Origin: Opitutales bacterium
GTDB taxonomy: Bacteria; Verrucomicrobiota; Verrucomicrobiia; Opitutales; Oceanipulchritudinaceae
Length of the DNA stretch: 53,886 bases
Assembly (NCBI GenBank): GCA_020831485.1
Contig: JAFIGG010000016.1
Coordinates: 1 to 53,886, forward strand
Direction of reading: 5' to 3'
Positions 33,247 to 42,064 of this stretch are shown one piece after another. Below the pieces are notes generated by a model, which did no database searches, was not told the origin of the DNA, and was given only the letters and a program-made list of their open reading frames with translations. A program made the position numbers and the translations under genes. The first letter of the stretch is position 1. Every line of letters starts with the position of its first letter.

Positions 33247-34632
33247 TTAGAATATGAGGTTCCAGATCAAAAAGGCGGAGGCGAGGAGCAAAACGTAACC
33301 GACGAGGCCGATGACAACACCGACCCTCAGCATGTGGCTGCTGTTGAGCAATCCGGTGCTGATGGCGATGGCGTTGGGTGGCGTCGAGATGGGAAGGGAC
33401 ATGCCGAGGCTGGCGCCGACCGCGACCATCAAGGCGGCGGTTTGGATGGCGAAGCCGTCACCGATACCGGAGCCAACAAGGGTCATCATAATCGGAATGA
33501 GCAGGGTCGCCGCCACGGTGTTCGCAATAAAGGTTGCGAGCAGAATGGCTACGACGCCGAAGGCCGCCAGAATCATCATCGGACTCATCGCGGCCCAAGG
33601 CACCAGTTCGACCAGCCAGACGGCGAGGCCGGTCTGGTTCATGGCGACGCCGAGGGCCATGCCGCCGGCCATAAGCCAGAGTACTTCCCAGGGCAGTGAA
33701 CGGATCTCCTTGCGCTCAATGATGCCGAAAACAGGAAAGAGGGCGACTGGGATGAAGGCAACCAGACCACTTGGGATTTCATGCAGCTTTTCCGTTACCC
33801 AGAGCAGCACGGTCAGGGCAAAGATAACATACAGGGCGATGGCTTTGGGCGAGGTTTGAAACTTTCCTTCCAATTGCAAGGGAAGCCTGGCCTGAGAGGA
33901 AGGATACATCCGAATCAGGATGAACCACAGGGCTGCGAGGCCCGAAATGACCAACGGTGCAGTGTAGCCCATCCAGGAGCTGAAGGGCATGTCGATGCCG
34001 CGGGAAACCAGCGCATTGATGGCAATCGCGTTGGGCGGGGTTCCGATCGGTGTCAGGATGCCTCCAATATTGGCGGCAAATGGAATGGACAGTGCCAGAG
34101 CGATGCGAAAGCGGTCACCTTCCGGTGCGGCTGCGGCGATCGGCAGAATCACGGCCATCATCATGGCGGTGGTCGCGGTGTTGCTCATGAAACCGGAGAG
34201 CAGGGCGGTGACCAGCATCAAGCCCATTAGAATACTGCCCGGTTTGGTGCCGAAGGGTTTAAGGATTATTCGGCTGAGGTTGCGGTCCAATTGGTATTTG
34301 ACCGCTCCCGCTGCGAGCACAAAGCCGCCCAGGAAGAGAATGATGATCGAATTGGCCAGGGTGTTCAGGTAGAGCGTATAGGCCGGCGCTTGAAAGTCGC
34401 CCAAGGCACCTGCAATCGGGCTTTCTGCGCTGAGCAGAAATATCTGCATCAGCATCACCAGAACTGAGGTGGCGTAGATCGGAATGGGTTCCAGGATCCA
34501 GAAAATGGCCGCCATTAGAAAGATGCCCAGATTGATCTTGCCGGCGAGTGACAGAGTCTCCAACGGCAGCACAAGCGGCAAAAGAAAGCCGACGGTTCCG
34601 AGGAGGATTGCGATGAGGTGTTTTTTTGTCAT
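33247..34632 (-). CDS. DASS/SLC13-family sodium:anion symporter
   Basis: 461 residues, about 12 membrane helices. Paired motifs with the Ser-Asn-Thr signature are present: SGFMSNTATTAMMMAVILPI in the first half and FIANTVAATLLIPI in the second. Asn-Pro-Pro-Thr-type substrate loops are also seen: NIGGILTPIGTPPNAIAINA and LGMSLPISTPPNAIAIS. Members import dicarboxylates, citrate or sulfate with sodium. The substrate cannot be chosen from sequence alone. It is the first gene of the signalling operon. Confidence 0.9.
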   Translation of the reverse strand: MTKKHLIAILLGTVGFLLPLVLPLETLSLAGKINLGIFLMAAIFWILEPIPIYATSVLVMLMQIFLLSAESPIAGALGDFQAPAYTLYLNTLANSIIILFLGGFVLAAGAVKYQLDRNLSRIILKPFGTKPGSILMGLMLVTALLSGFMSNTATTAMMMAVILPIAAAAPEGDRFRIALALSIPFAANIGGILTPIGTPPNAIAINALVSRGIDMPFSSWMGYTAPLVISGLAALWFILIRMYPSSQARLPLQLEGKFQTSPKAIALYVIFALTVLLWVTEKLHEIPSGLVAFIPVALFPVFGIIERKEIRSLPWEVLWLMAGGMALGVAMNQTGLAVWLVELVPWAAMSPMMILAAFGVVAILLATFIANTVAATLLIPIMMTLVGSGIGDGFAIQTAALMVAVGASLGMSLPISTPPNAIAISTGLLNSSHMLRVGVVIGLVGYVLLLASAFLIWNLIF

Positions 34633-34699
34633 GGATACAAACTATCTCGTATTCGGAATAAGAGGCATAGCGGTTTTTGTCAGCCTGTCTATAAGTAAT

Positions 34700-34729
34700 T
34701 TGATTTTTATTTTATTCTTGAATTAGAAT
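34700..34729 (+). promoter_or_regulatory. Candidate sigma-70-type promoter for the outer-membrane protein
   Basis: A -35 like TTGATT (34700-34705) and a -10 like TAGAAT (34724-34729) are separated by 18 bases in an AT-rich region, about 24 bases before the start codon at 34753. AT-richness makes chance matches likely. Confidence 0.3.
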
Positions 34730-34752
34730 ATTTAATCTCCATCAAGGTCTGG

Positions 34753-35982
34753 ATGTTCCTCTTGGGCACAATTTATTCAAAGAGACGTGAGTCTGCTTTT
34801 TACGCAGGCCTGTTGGCGGCTGCAACCTTGTTTTGCGGCAGCCAATCAATCCATGCTTCGGTGCAGGTCGATGCCAGGCTCTCGCACAGTTATGACACCA
34901 ATGTGTTTCAAACACGTGCCGGATCACTGGGGGACCAGACATCCTGGATTACGCGCTTTGAGCCCCGCTTGCGTTGGCAGCTGGATGAGGCTACGCAGGT
35001 GAGTTATCGGCTGGAAGCTTTCCGGTTCTGGGATGCGAGCAGTGAAGATCACCTTCGCCATCACCTGGGTTTACAGACCCGTGGAGAGTTTAGTGAGCAG
35101 CTGAGCTACCGTTTTTCGACCACGCACCTACAGGTGCAGGGTCCGGCGGATGCTCTGGTTTTTGATGAAGGGCGCAGTGCCTTTTCGACGGCCTCTGCCA
35201 GAGAGCGCCGGAACCAGTGGCAGAACCGGACTCAGACCGACCTTCGCTGGGACCTGAGCGATCACCAGTTTCTGCGGGCGAGGGGCTCCTTGCTATATTA
35301 CGACCTGAACAGCACCGTCCGCACTCAACCCCGCTACGACAACTGGATTGACCGTTACGACATCAACGCTGCGTTGGACTGGGGCACACGGCTTGAGAAC
35401 GGCATGCAGTCCTATGTAGGGCTGCAGCGGGGCTATCAGCATCAGGGCCGTCAGGGTGGGCGCGTCAGCGACCGCTCGAATCATTACCACCGGCTTTTGT
35501 TCGGCCTTTCGGGACAAGCGCATGAAGACTTGAACCTGAACCTCGAATTTGGCCCTTCGCGTCATGAATACCGAATGGGGCCGGGGCCACTCAGCACGAC
35601 GCGCTGGTTTGGCAACCTTGTGGCGACTTGGCAGGTGTCTGAAAAGGACCAGTTGAACGCGAATATTTCAAGGCGGCGTTTTGTGGCCAGCACGGGCAAC
35701 CTGGCCAACACCATCAGCAGCTATGCGGTCGGCTGGAACCACCGCAGCAACGCCCAGCTCAGCTGGCGCCTCCAGGGCCAGGTGCGCAGCATCGAATACG
35801 ACGGCGTCGATATCGGCGACTGGCTTTATATCGGCCGCGCCGGACTGAGCTACACCCTCGAATCGGGTGTCCAGTTGGCCTTCGATTTTGAGCGCACTTT
35901 GGGCCGGGACCGCCACCAATCGATTCCGGGTCGTGAATACAACGGCAACGTTTTTACCTTCTCGGCGGCATACAGTTTTTGA
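34753..35982 (+). CDS. Outer-membrane beta-barrel protein of unknown function
   Basis: 409 residues. A Sec-type signal region (SAFYAGLLAAATLFCGSQSIHA, cleaved near residue 35, quoted here in part as AGLLAAATLFCGS) is followed by a long run of alternating hydrophobic and polar residues with frequent Tyr, Trp and Arg at strand ends (RFEPRLRWQLDEATQVSYRL, ELRVQ-like strands). The protein ends in Phe (VFTFSAAYSF), the aromatic C-terminus recognised by BAM. About 16 strands are plausible. The family cannot be named with confidence. It lies between two oppositely oriented anion transporter genes. Confidence 0.7.
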   Translation: MFLLGTIYSKRRESAFYAGLLAAATLFCGSQSIHASVQVDARLSHSYDTNVFQTRAGSLGDQTSWITRFEPRLRWQLDEATQVSYRLEAFRFWDASSEDHLRHHLGLQTRGEFSEQLSYRFSTTHLQVQGPADALVFDEGRSAFSTASARERRNQWQNRTQTDLRWDLSDHQFLRARGSLLYYDLNSTVRTQPRYDNWIDRYDINAALDWGTRLENGMQSYVGLQRGYQHQGRQGGRVSDRSNHYHRLLFGLSGQAHEDLNLNLEFGPSRHEYRMGPGPLSTTRWFGNLVATWQVSEKDQLNANISRRRFVASTGNLANTISSYAVGWNHRSNAQLSWRLQGQVRSIEYDGVDIGDWLYIGRAGLSYTLESGVQLAFDFERTLGRDRHQSIPGREYNGNVFTFSAAYSF

Positions 35983-35993
35983 CGAGCCTCGTC
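35981..35993. terminator. Small hairpin between convergent stop codons
   Basis: GACGA-GCC-TCGTC spans the two stop codons of the convergent outer-membrane and SLC13 genes (35982 and 35992). No strong T tract on the downstream side of either gene, so termination is possible only weakly. Confidence 0.3.
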
Positions 35994-37809
35994 AGTAAAT
36001 CGGCCAGACCCAGACAAGCATGGGCAGGGCTACGGCAAAAACCACGATTTGCACCGGCAGGCCGAGTTTCCAGTAGTCGCTGAAGCGGTAGCCGCCCGGA
36101 CCCATTACCAGGGTGTTGGACTGGTGTCCTATAGGCGTCAGGAAGGCGCAGGAGGCACCGATCGCGACGGCCATCAAAAAGGGTTGGGGGTTGGCTTCCA
36201 GGCCATTTGCCAGGCTGATGGATATGGGGACCATGAGTACCGCGGCGGCCGCGTTGTTGATGATGTCGGACAGGAACATGGTCAGCAAGAGCAGGACTCC
36301 AAGGGTTACAATGGCGGGCCAGTTGGCCCCGAGTTCCAATAGTTGACCGGCAAGCCAGGCAGCACCACCCGTAGTCTCCAGGGCTTGGCCGACCGGAATC
36401 ATACTGCCGAGCAGCACAATAACCGGCAGATCGATGCCCGCGTAGGCGGACCTGAGGTCCAGCACCCGGGTCAGAATCATCAGCGCCGCGCAGGCCACCA
36501 GGGCCACCGGCGCGCTCAACCAACCGGAAAGAATGCCGGCGATCGCGGTGCCGAACAAGAGAGTGGAAAGCAGAAGTTTGCGCGGTTTCCCCAGCTTGAG
36601 TTCGCGGTCAGCCAAGGGCAGGCAGCCCAATTCGGGCAGCTGTTCGGCCAGGTTCTCTTCATTGCCCTCCAGCAGCAGTACGTCTCCGTGTCTGAAACGC
36701 ACATCGCGCAGGCGCCCTTTGAGGCGCTGTCCCTGACGTGCCACCGCGATCAGGTTCAAGCCATAGCGCTCAAGCAGGCGTAGTTGGGCGACGCTGCGGC
36801 CAGTCAGGCGCGAGTGTGCCATAACCACTGCCTCGGCAAGGTTCAGCGTATCCTTTTCTTCAGCCGCATCGGAGTCCTTGTCGTCCGCAGCTGCTGCTTC
36901 ATCCTCATCCTTCTCCTCCTTGGCAAATCCGATGGCCAGCTCGGCTTTATTGGCGAGGGTTTCGATCTCATCGGTTTCGCCCTCGACCAGGAGGATATCC
37001 CCAGCCTTCAAAGGGCCTCTGAAACGGTGGGCCGAGGTCCGTCGCTCGTTGCGGACGACTGCAAGGATCGGGGGTGCGCCCTCTATTTCCGCTTTAAGCT
37101 GCTGCAGGGTCTGGTTGATCGCCTTCGACTTTTCTTCGACCCGCAGTTCGCCCATGTAGGATTCAATTTCAAAGCGCTCCTCCGCAGAGACCTGACCTTT
37201 GCGTTCGGGTAGTAGGCGCCAGCCCACAAGGGCAACAAAGAGGATGCAGACCACCGCGATCGCCAGGCCAACTGGAGTGAATGAGAAAAGACCAAAGGCT
37301 TCGTCGCTGATGCTGCCCCAATAGCTGGCCACAATGATGTTGGGCGGGGTTCCGATCAATGTTGTCAGGCCTCCCAGGAGGGATCCGAAGGCGAGCGGCA
37401 TCAGCAGGCGAGAGGAAGCAATACCGTGCTCTTTGGCCATTTTCAGCGCCACGGGCATCATCAGGGCAAGCGCCCCGACATTGTTCATAAACGCCGACAT
37501 CAGGGCCACGGCAGTGGTAAGACTTAGCAGCTGCAGTGTGGTGCTGCTGCCCGCCCGGGTTGCCAGGCCCGCCAGAACATCGACCAGGCCGGACTGGAAG
37601 AAAGCCCGGCTGATCACCAACACCGCCGCCACAGTGATCACTGCCGGGTGACCGAAACCGGCAAAAGCCTGTTGCGAGGGGACGAGTCCCAGCAACACCG
37701 CCGCCAGCAGCGAACACAGGGCCACCAGATCGTAGCGCAGAATACCTGAGACAAAACCGGCCAGGGTAAAAACCAGCAGGATGCAGAGGAGTATGGCATC
37801 GGTCGACAT
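35992..37809 (-). CDS. SLC13-family permease with central TrkA-C domains
   Basis: 605 residues. Membrane halves at about 1-195 and 395-605 carry the DASS-type motifs (MSAFMNNVGALALMMPVALK, GLTTLIGTPPNIIVASYWG, and FLSDIINNAAAAVLMVPISI). Between them is a soluble region with RCK-C (TrkA-C)-like segments. LKAGDILLVEGETDEIETLA and FRHGDVLLLEGNEENLAEQL are the recognisable cores. A Glu/Asp-rich linker of about 20 residues (KEEKDEDEAAAADDKDSDAA) separates the two RCK-C units. Membership is the SLC13 permease group, substrate unknown (sulfate is common). It lies 26 bp after the RND pump gene. Confidence 0.88.
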   Translation of the reverse strand: MSTDAILLCILLVFTLAGFVSGILRYDLVALCSLLAAVLLGLVPSQQAFAGFGHPAVITVAAVLVISRAFFQSGLVDVLAGLATRAGSSTTLQLLSLTTAVALMSAFMNNVGALALMMPVALKMAKEHGIASSRLLMPLAFGSLLGGLTTLIGTPPNIIVASYWGSISDEAFGLFSFTPVGLAIAVVCILFVALVGWRLLPERKGQVSAEERFEIESYMGELRVEEKSKAINQTLQQLKAEIEGAPPILAVVRNERRTSAHRFRGPLKAGDILLVEGETDEIETLANKAELAIGFAKEEKDEDEAAAADDKDSDAAEEKDTLNLAEAVVMAHSRLTGRSVAQLRLLERYGLNLIAVARQGQRLKGRLRDVRFRHGDVLLLEGNEENLAEQLPELGCLPLADRELKLGKPRKLLLSTLLFGTAIAGILSGWLSAPVALVACAALMILTRVLDLRSAYAGIDLPVIVLLGSMIPVGQALETTGGAAWLAGQLLELGANWPAIVTLGVLLLLTMFLSDIINNAAAAVLMVPISISLANGLEANPQPFLMAVAIGASCAFLTPIGHQSNTLVMGPGGYRFSDYWKLGLPVQIVVFAVALPMLVWVWPIY

Positions 37810-37835
37810 AAGCAGAGAGAGCGGGCTTGCTGGGT

Positions 37836-40800
37836 TTACTTTCGCAGCAGTTTCTGGGCTTGAACCTTCGCATCTTCGATCACCAAATACAAGGCTGGGA
37901 CCAACAAAAGGGTGATCGCGGACGCAAACAGCACGCCGAAGGCAAGAGATGTGGCCATCGGTATCAGGAATTGAGCTTGTAGGCTGCGTTCCAGAAGAAT
38001 CGGGGTCAAACCAACGAAGGTCGTCAGCGAAGTCAGCAGGATCGGGCGAAAGCGGGCAACGCCGGCTTCCATGACAGCGGTCATTCGATTGGAGCCTTCC
38101 GAGCGGAACTGGTTGACGAAGTCGACCATAACCAGGCTGGCGTTTACGACGACCCCAAATGCGGCAATCAATCCCAAGAGTGACAATATACTGAGGTTCT
38201 GGAAGGTGACCAGATGGCCGAAAATCGCTCCGACAAAAGCAAAGGGAATCGCCGCCATGACGATGAGAGGCTGGACATACGAGCGAAAGGCAACGGCCAG
38301 AAGTGCGTAGATGATAAACATGACCAGCGAGGTGCTTGCGATGACGGCTGCGATGGTTTCCTCGGTCTCGGCTGCCTCGCCCTCCATCGTTCCGGAAACG
38401 CCTTCGAAGTCGGCCAGGATTCGGGGCAGGAAGTCTTCCTTGATTTCTTCGGTCAAGGTACCGAAGTCGGTCGCGTCGCGGTCAATATTCGCAGTGATGT
38501 TTAGGACCCGCTGGCGGTCCAGGCGATTGACGGTGGCAAAGCTCTGACCGACTTCGATCTCCGCCACTTCGGCGAAGGGAACTTCCACACCGTCCGCGAG
38601 GCGGATGCGCATCTGCTCAAGCTGAGCGATGTTTTCCCGCTCTGCACGCGGGTAGCGGACCATGACCCGGACATCATTGCGGCCGCGCTGGATGCGCTGG
38701 GCTTCAGCCCCGAAGAAAGCCTGGCGAACCTGGCGGCCGAGATCGCCGACGCGCACACCCATAGCTTCGGCTTCGGGTTTGAGACGGAGACGGATTTCCT
38801 GCTTCCCACTGGTGAAGTTGTCAGTAATATCAAATACAGCCGGATAGTCCCGCAAACCTTCGCGGACAGCCCTGGCTGCTTCCTGCATCTTTTCGAAGTC
38901 CCGGCCGGTTAGCTGGATGTCGATGGGTTTTTCTTCGGTCGGGCTGGTGTCGGCCATGAAAACCAGACTGCGCACTCCGGGAATCTGGCCGATGGCTTCG
39001 CGCCAGAGGTTGGTCAACTCGATGGAGGATATGGTGCGCGACTCCGATTTGCTAAGCTCCAGAAGATACACCGCGTGGTGGGTGTCGCCTTGCATGAAGA
39101 CCGCCTGATGGTCGATTGTGCGATCGTGGCCCTGTTCCTCTAACTTGCGGATGACTTCGGCAAGTGCTGTTTCCATGCGTGTGACTCCCGCTTCAGTTGT
39201 CGTAATGGGAGTACCCATTGGGTATTCCAATTCGGCGACAACGTAGTCGTGCGGGACGGTTGGAAAGGGGGCAAAGCGGACCCAGCCGCCTAACAGAATC
39301 CCGACTGAAAGAATGAAAATCGAAATGAAACAAACCAGGGTCAGGTAGCGCCGGCGCATGGCTCGGATGAGCAAGGGTTTGTAGTGGTTGCGGACAAAGT
39401 TTTCCAGGCTGTCAGCGATGCCTCGCTGAATACGGGATAAACGGTTCAGGCGGGTGCGGTCGCCAGTGCCTGTGCGGATAAGGGAAAGGTGGTAGGGCAG
39501 CACGAGTTTGCTTTGTATCAGGGAAAAGGCAAGGGTCGCGATAACAACAATCGGGATTGGGTACAGAAACTTGCCAATCATACCCGGGATGAAAAATACC
39601 GGTAGAAAGGCGACCATCGTTGTAAGGACGGCAAATGTGACGGGCATCGCCACCATCTGGCTGCCGCGAATGGAGGCTTCGAGGCCCGGTCCGCTGCGTT
39701 GGTATTCGGAGAAAACGCTTTCGCCAATGACGATGGCGTCGTCCACCACAATGCCGAGCACCAGAATGAAGGCGAATAGTGAAATGAGATTGATGGAGAC
39801 GCCGAAAACCGGAGCCAGGAAAAAGGCGCCGAGGAAGGCAACGGGAATGCCCAGGGCCACAAACATGGCCAGCAGTGGGCGGAGAAAAGCGGTCAGAACC
39901 AGCAATACAAGCAGCAGCCCGATTGCGCCGTTTTTAACCAGCAGAGCAATGCGGTCGCCGAGGTAGAAGGATGCATCCGCAAAGGTGCTGACCTGAATGC
40001 CTGCAGGGAAGTATTGATGGGATTCGGCGATGTAGGCTTCGACCTTTTCCGAAATATCGAGTGGCCGCTCTTCGCTGACTTGGCGGACGAGAATGAAGGC
40101 GGCGGGTTTTCCGTCGAATCGGGCGAGGATTTCGCGGTCGACAAAGCCGTCATTGATCTCCGCCAGGTCGGCCAGGTGAAGGGTGGTGCCATCCGGATCG
40201 CTGCGAAGGGGGATGCGGGCGAAAGCGTCTGCGTCGTAGGCTTGGCCGAGCGTGCGCAGAAGAATTTCGCCGCTGTCCGCGCGGATTGATCCCGCCGGAA
40301 GGTCCTGTGATCCCTGGCGTACTGCTTCGGCGACCTCGTCAAAGGTAAGGCCGTAGGCCCGCAGGGTTTGCTCGGAGACTTCAATCGCTATTTCAAAATC
40401 GCGGACGCCAATCAAGTCGGCCTGGGAGATGCCGGGAATGTTGACCAGATCATCGCGTACCCGCTCTGCGGTTCTGCGCAGGGTGGCTTCGTCGGTGTTG
40501 CCGGCTACGGCAATGTAGAGCAGGTCGCGGGGTATCAGCAGTTCCTCGATGATCGGTCGCTCGGCATTGGTCGGGAAGGTGGCAATGGCATCGACCCGGG
40601 TTTTGATGTCCTCTTTCAGCCGGCGTATATCATAGCCCCTTTGCGCTTCTATCGAGACCGTGCCAAAGCTTTCCTGGGCAGTCGAGCGGATGCGGCGTAT
40701 GCCCTGCACGCCCTGGACGGCTTCTTCCACACGCAGAATAATGCCTTCTTCGACTTCGGAAGGGGTGGCGCCGGGATAGGGGACTTGTACCAGAATTTGA

Positions 40801-40922
40801 TCGAGTGATAGCTCGGGAAAGAGTTCAACTGTCAGCCGTGGCAGCGAAAACAGTCCACCCACGACCACGATGGCCATTAGCAGATTGGCGGCAACGCCGT
40901 TGCGGGCAAACCAGCTGATCAT
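37836..40922 (-). CDS. RND efflux pump permease subunit (HAE/AcrB-like)
   Basis: 1028 residues, the usual size. It has a 12-helix membrane domain with two large periplasmic loops. The proton-relay Asp pair is in LGIVVDDAIVIGESVF in helix 4. FLGDRIALLVKNGAIGLLLV-like helices precede it (read as RIALLVKNGAIGLLLVLLVL). Loop motifs such as VQVPYPGATPSEVEEGI support an RND identity. It exports small molecules from the inner leaflet or periplasm together with the adjacent adaptor and outer-membrane channel. Start overlaps the MFP stop by 4 bp. No regulator gene adjoins the operon. Confidence 0.94.
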   Translation of the reverse strand: MISWFARNGVAANLLMAIVVVGGLFSLPRLTVELFPELSLDQILVQVPYPGATPSEVEEGIILRVEEAVQGVQGIRRIRSTAQESFGTVSIEAQRGYDIRRLKEDIKTRVDAIATFPTNAERPIIEELLIPRDLLYIAVAGNTDEATLRRTAERVRDDLVNIPGISQADLIGVRDFEIAIEVSEQTLRAYGLTFDEVAEAVRQGSQDLPAGSIRADSGEILLRTLGQAYDADAFARIPLRSDPDGTTLHLADLAEINDGFVDREILARFDGKPAAFILVRQVSEERPLDISEKVEAYIAESHQYFPAGIQVSTFADASFYLGDRIALLVKNGAIGLLLVLLVLTAFLRPLLAMFVALGIPVAFLGAFFLAPVFGVSINLISLFAFILVLGIVVDDAIVIGESVFSEYQRSGPGLEASIRGSQMVAMPVTFAVLTTMVAFLPVFFIPGMIGKFLYPIPIVVIATLAFSLIQSKLVLPYHLSLIRTGTGDRTRLNRLSRIQRGIADSLENFVRNHYKPLLIRAMRRRYLTLVCFISIFILSVGILLGGWVRFAPFPTVPHDYVVAELEYPMGTPITTTEAGVTRMETALAEVIRKLEEQGHDRTIDHQAVFMQGDTHHAVYLLELSKSESRTISSIELTNLWREAIGQIPGVRSLVFMADTSPTEEKPIDIQLTGRDFEKMQEAARAVREGLRDYPAVFDITDNFTSGKQEIRLRLKPEAEAMGVRVGDLGRQVRQAFFGAEAQRIQRGRNDVRVMVRYPRAERENIAQLEQMRIRLADGVEVPFAEVAEIEVGQSFATVNRLDRQRVLNITANIDRDATDFGTLTEEIKEDFLPRILADFEGVSGTMEGEAAETEETIAAVIASTSLVMFIIYALLAVAFRSYVQPLIVMAAIPFAFVGAIFGHLVTFQNLSILSLLGLIAAFGVVVNASLVMVDFVNQFRSEGSNRMTAVMEAGVARFRPILLTSLTTFVGLTPILLERSLQAQFLIPMATSLAFGVLFASAITLLLVPALYLVIEDAKVQAQKLLRK

Positions 40923-42064
40923 GGAGCGACCTCCATGCCTTCAACGAAATAGTCGATCGAGCTGAGGTTGATACGGTCACCGGATTCCAGTCCTTCGGTG
41001 ACGATGGCCTCCGTCTCGGTGCTTTGGATAATGGTTACACGGCGTGAATGCAGGCGGTTATCGTTATCGACGATGCGCACCTGGTCCGGGTGTATGACGG
41101 CATCGCGGGGGATTCGAAAGGCTTCCTGAAGAGTGATGCCCTGAATGTTTGCGCTGACAAAGCGGCCGGTTTGAAGGATGGGACCCTCGCCACCGTTGCG
41201 CTGAAAAGGATCATCGATACGTGCAATGACATGGATCATGCGGTTGCGGGGATCCAGATTGCCTTCGCTGCGGACAATGCGTCCCTGCCATTCCTGTTCG
41301 CTATTTCCAAGCTTGGCTGTGACTTGCACGGGGCGCGTTGTGTCAGGAGTTTGCCCGCCTTGTTCGTGCATGCCGAGCAGGGCGTATTCCCTCAGTGTGA
41401 GGGGCAGGCGTATTTCAGCAGTGTCCACTGCGTAAATCTGACCCAATACCGTGCTGTTCGGTGCCGTTACCTGTCCCAGATTCACTCTACGCTCGCGTAC
41501 TCGTCCGTCGTAGGGTGCCCGAACACGGGTGTGTTCGAGGTTGCGCTCGGCGATGCGCACGGCGGCTTCGGCAGCGGCGATGTCTGCTTCGGCCATTTCG
41601 ATCTGTGGTTGGCGCAGGACCAACGCGGAGGGCTCGGAACTGCGCTGGATTCCGCTGAGTTGCCATTCCTCCCGGGCTTGTTCTGCCTGAGCGATTTCCT
41701 GCACCAGAGCCAGTCTTGCGCTTGCCAGTCTGGAGCGCGCTTGTGCCAGTTCGACTTCATAGGGCAGGGGATCGAATTCGATGAGAATGTCGCCCTTGTT
41801 GAAAAAGGCTCCGTTGTCGAAGTTCTCCGAGACCTTCAGTATTCGTCCGCCCACGTCGGCAGTGAGTGCGGTTTCCGTTCGGGGGAGAACATTGCCCTGT
41901 GCCTTTACCTGAATACGGACTGTTTCGGCCTCTGCGGTCAAGGTCTCAACGGCCGGGATATAGGGCGTTGGCTCGGATGTCTCGGCTCCCGGTCGCAGGG
42001 CGATTAGAATGCCGGCGACTGCGATTGCAGCGAGAAGGATTGCGATGGGTAACAGGAATTTCAT
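40919..42064 (-). CDS. RND efflux periplasmic adaptor (membrane fusion protein)
   Basis: 381 residues. An N-terminal membrane anchor (FLLPIAILLAAIAVAGILIA) is followed by the lipoyl half (ALTADVGGRILKVSENFDNG), a coiled-coil hairpin (about 105-175), the second lipoyl half (RVRAPYDGRVRERRVNLGQV) and a beta-barrel. This is the HlyD/MFP layout. It bridges the RND pump and the outer-membrane channel. The gene overlaps both neighbours by 4 bp. Confidence 0.93.
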   Translation of the reverse strand: MKFLLPIAILLAAIAVAGILIALRPGAETSEPTPYIPAVETLTAEAETVRIQVKAQGNVLPRTETALTADVGGRILKVSENFDNGAFFNKGDILIEFDPLPYEVELAQARSRLASARLALVQEIAQAEQAREEWQLSGIQRSSEPSALVLRQPQIEMAEADIAAAEAAVRIAERNLEHTRVRAPYDGRVRERRVNLGQVTAPNSTVLGQIYAVDTAEIRLPLTLREYALLGMHEQGGQTPDTTRPVQVTAKLGNSEQEWQGRIVRSEGNLDPRNRMIHVIARIDDPFQRNGGEGPILQTGRFVSANIQGITLQEAFRIPRDAVIHPDQVRIVDNDNRLHSRRVTIIQSTETEAIVTEGLESGDRINLSSIDYFVEGMEVAP

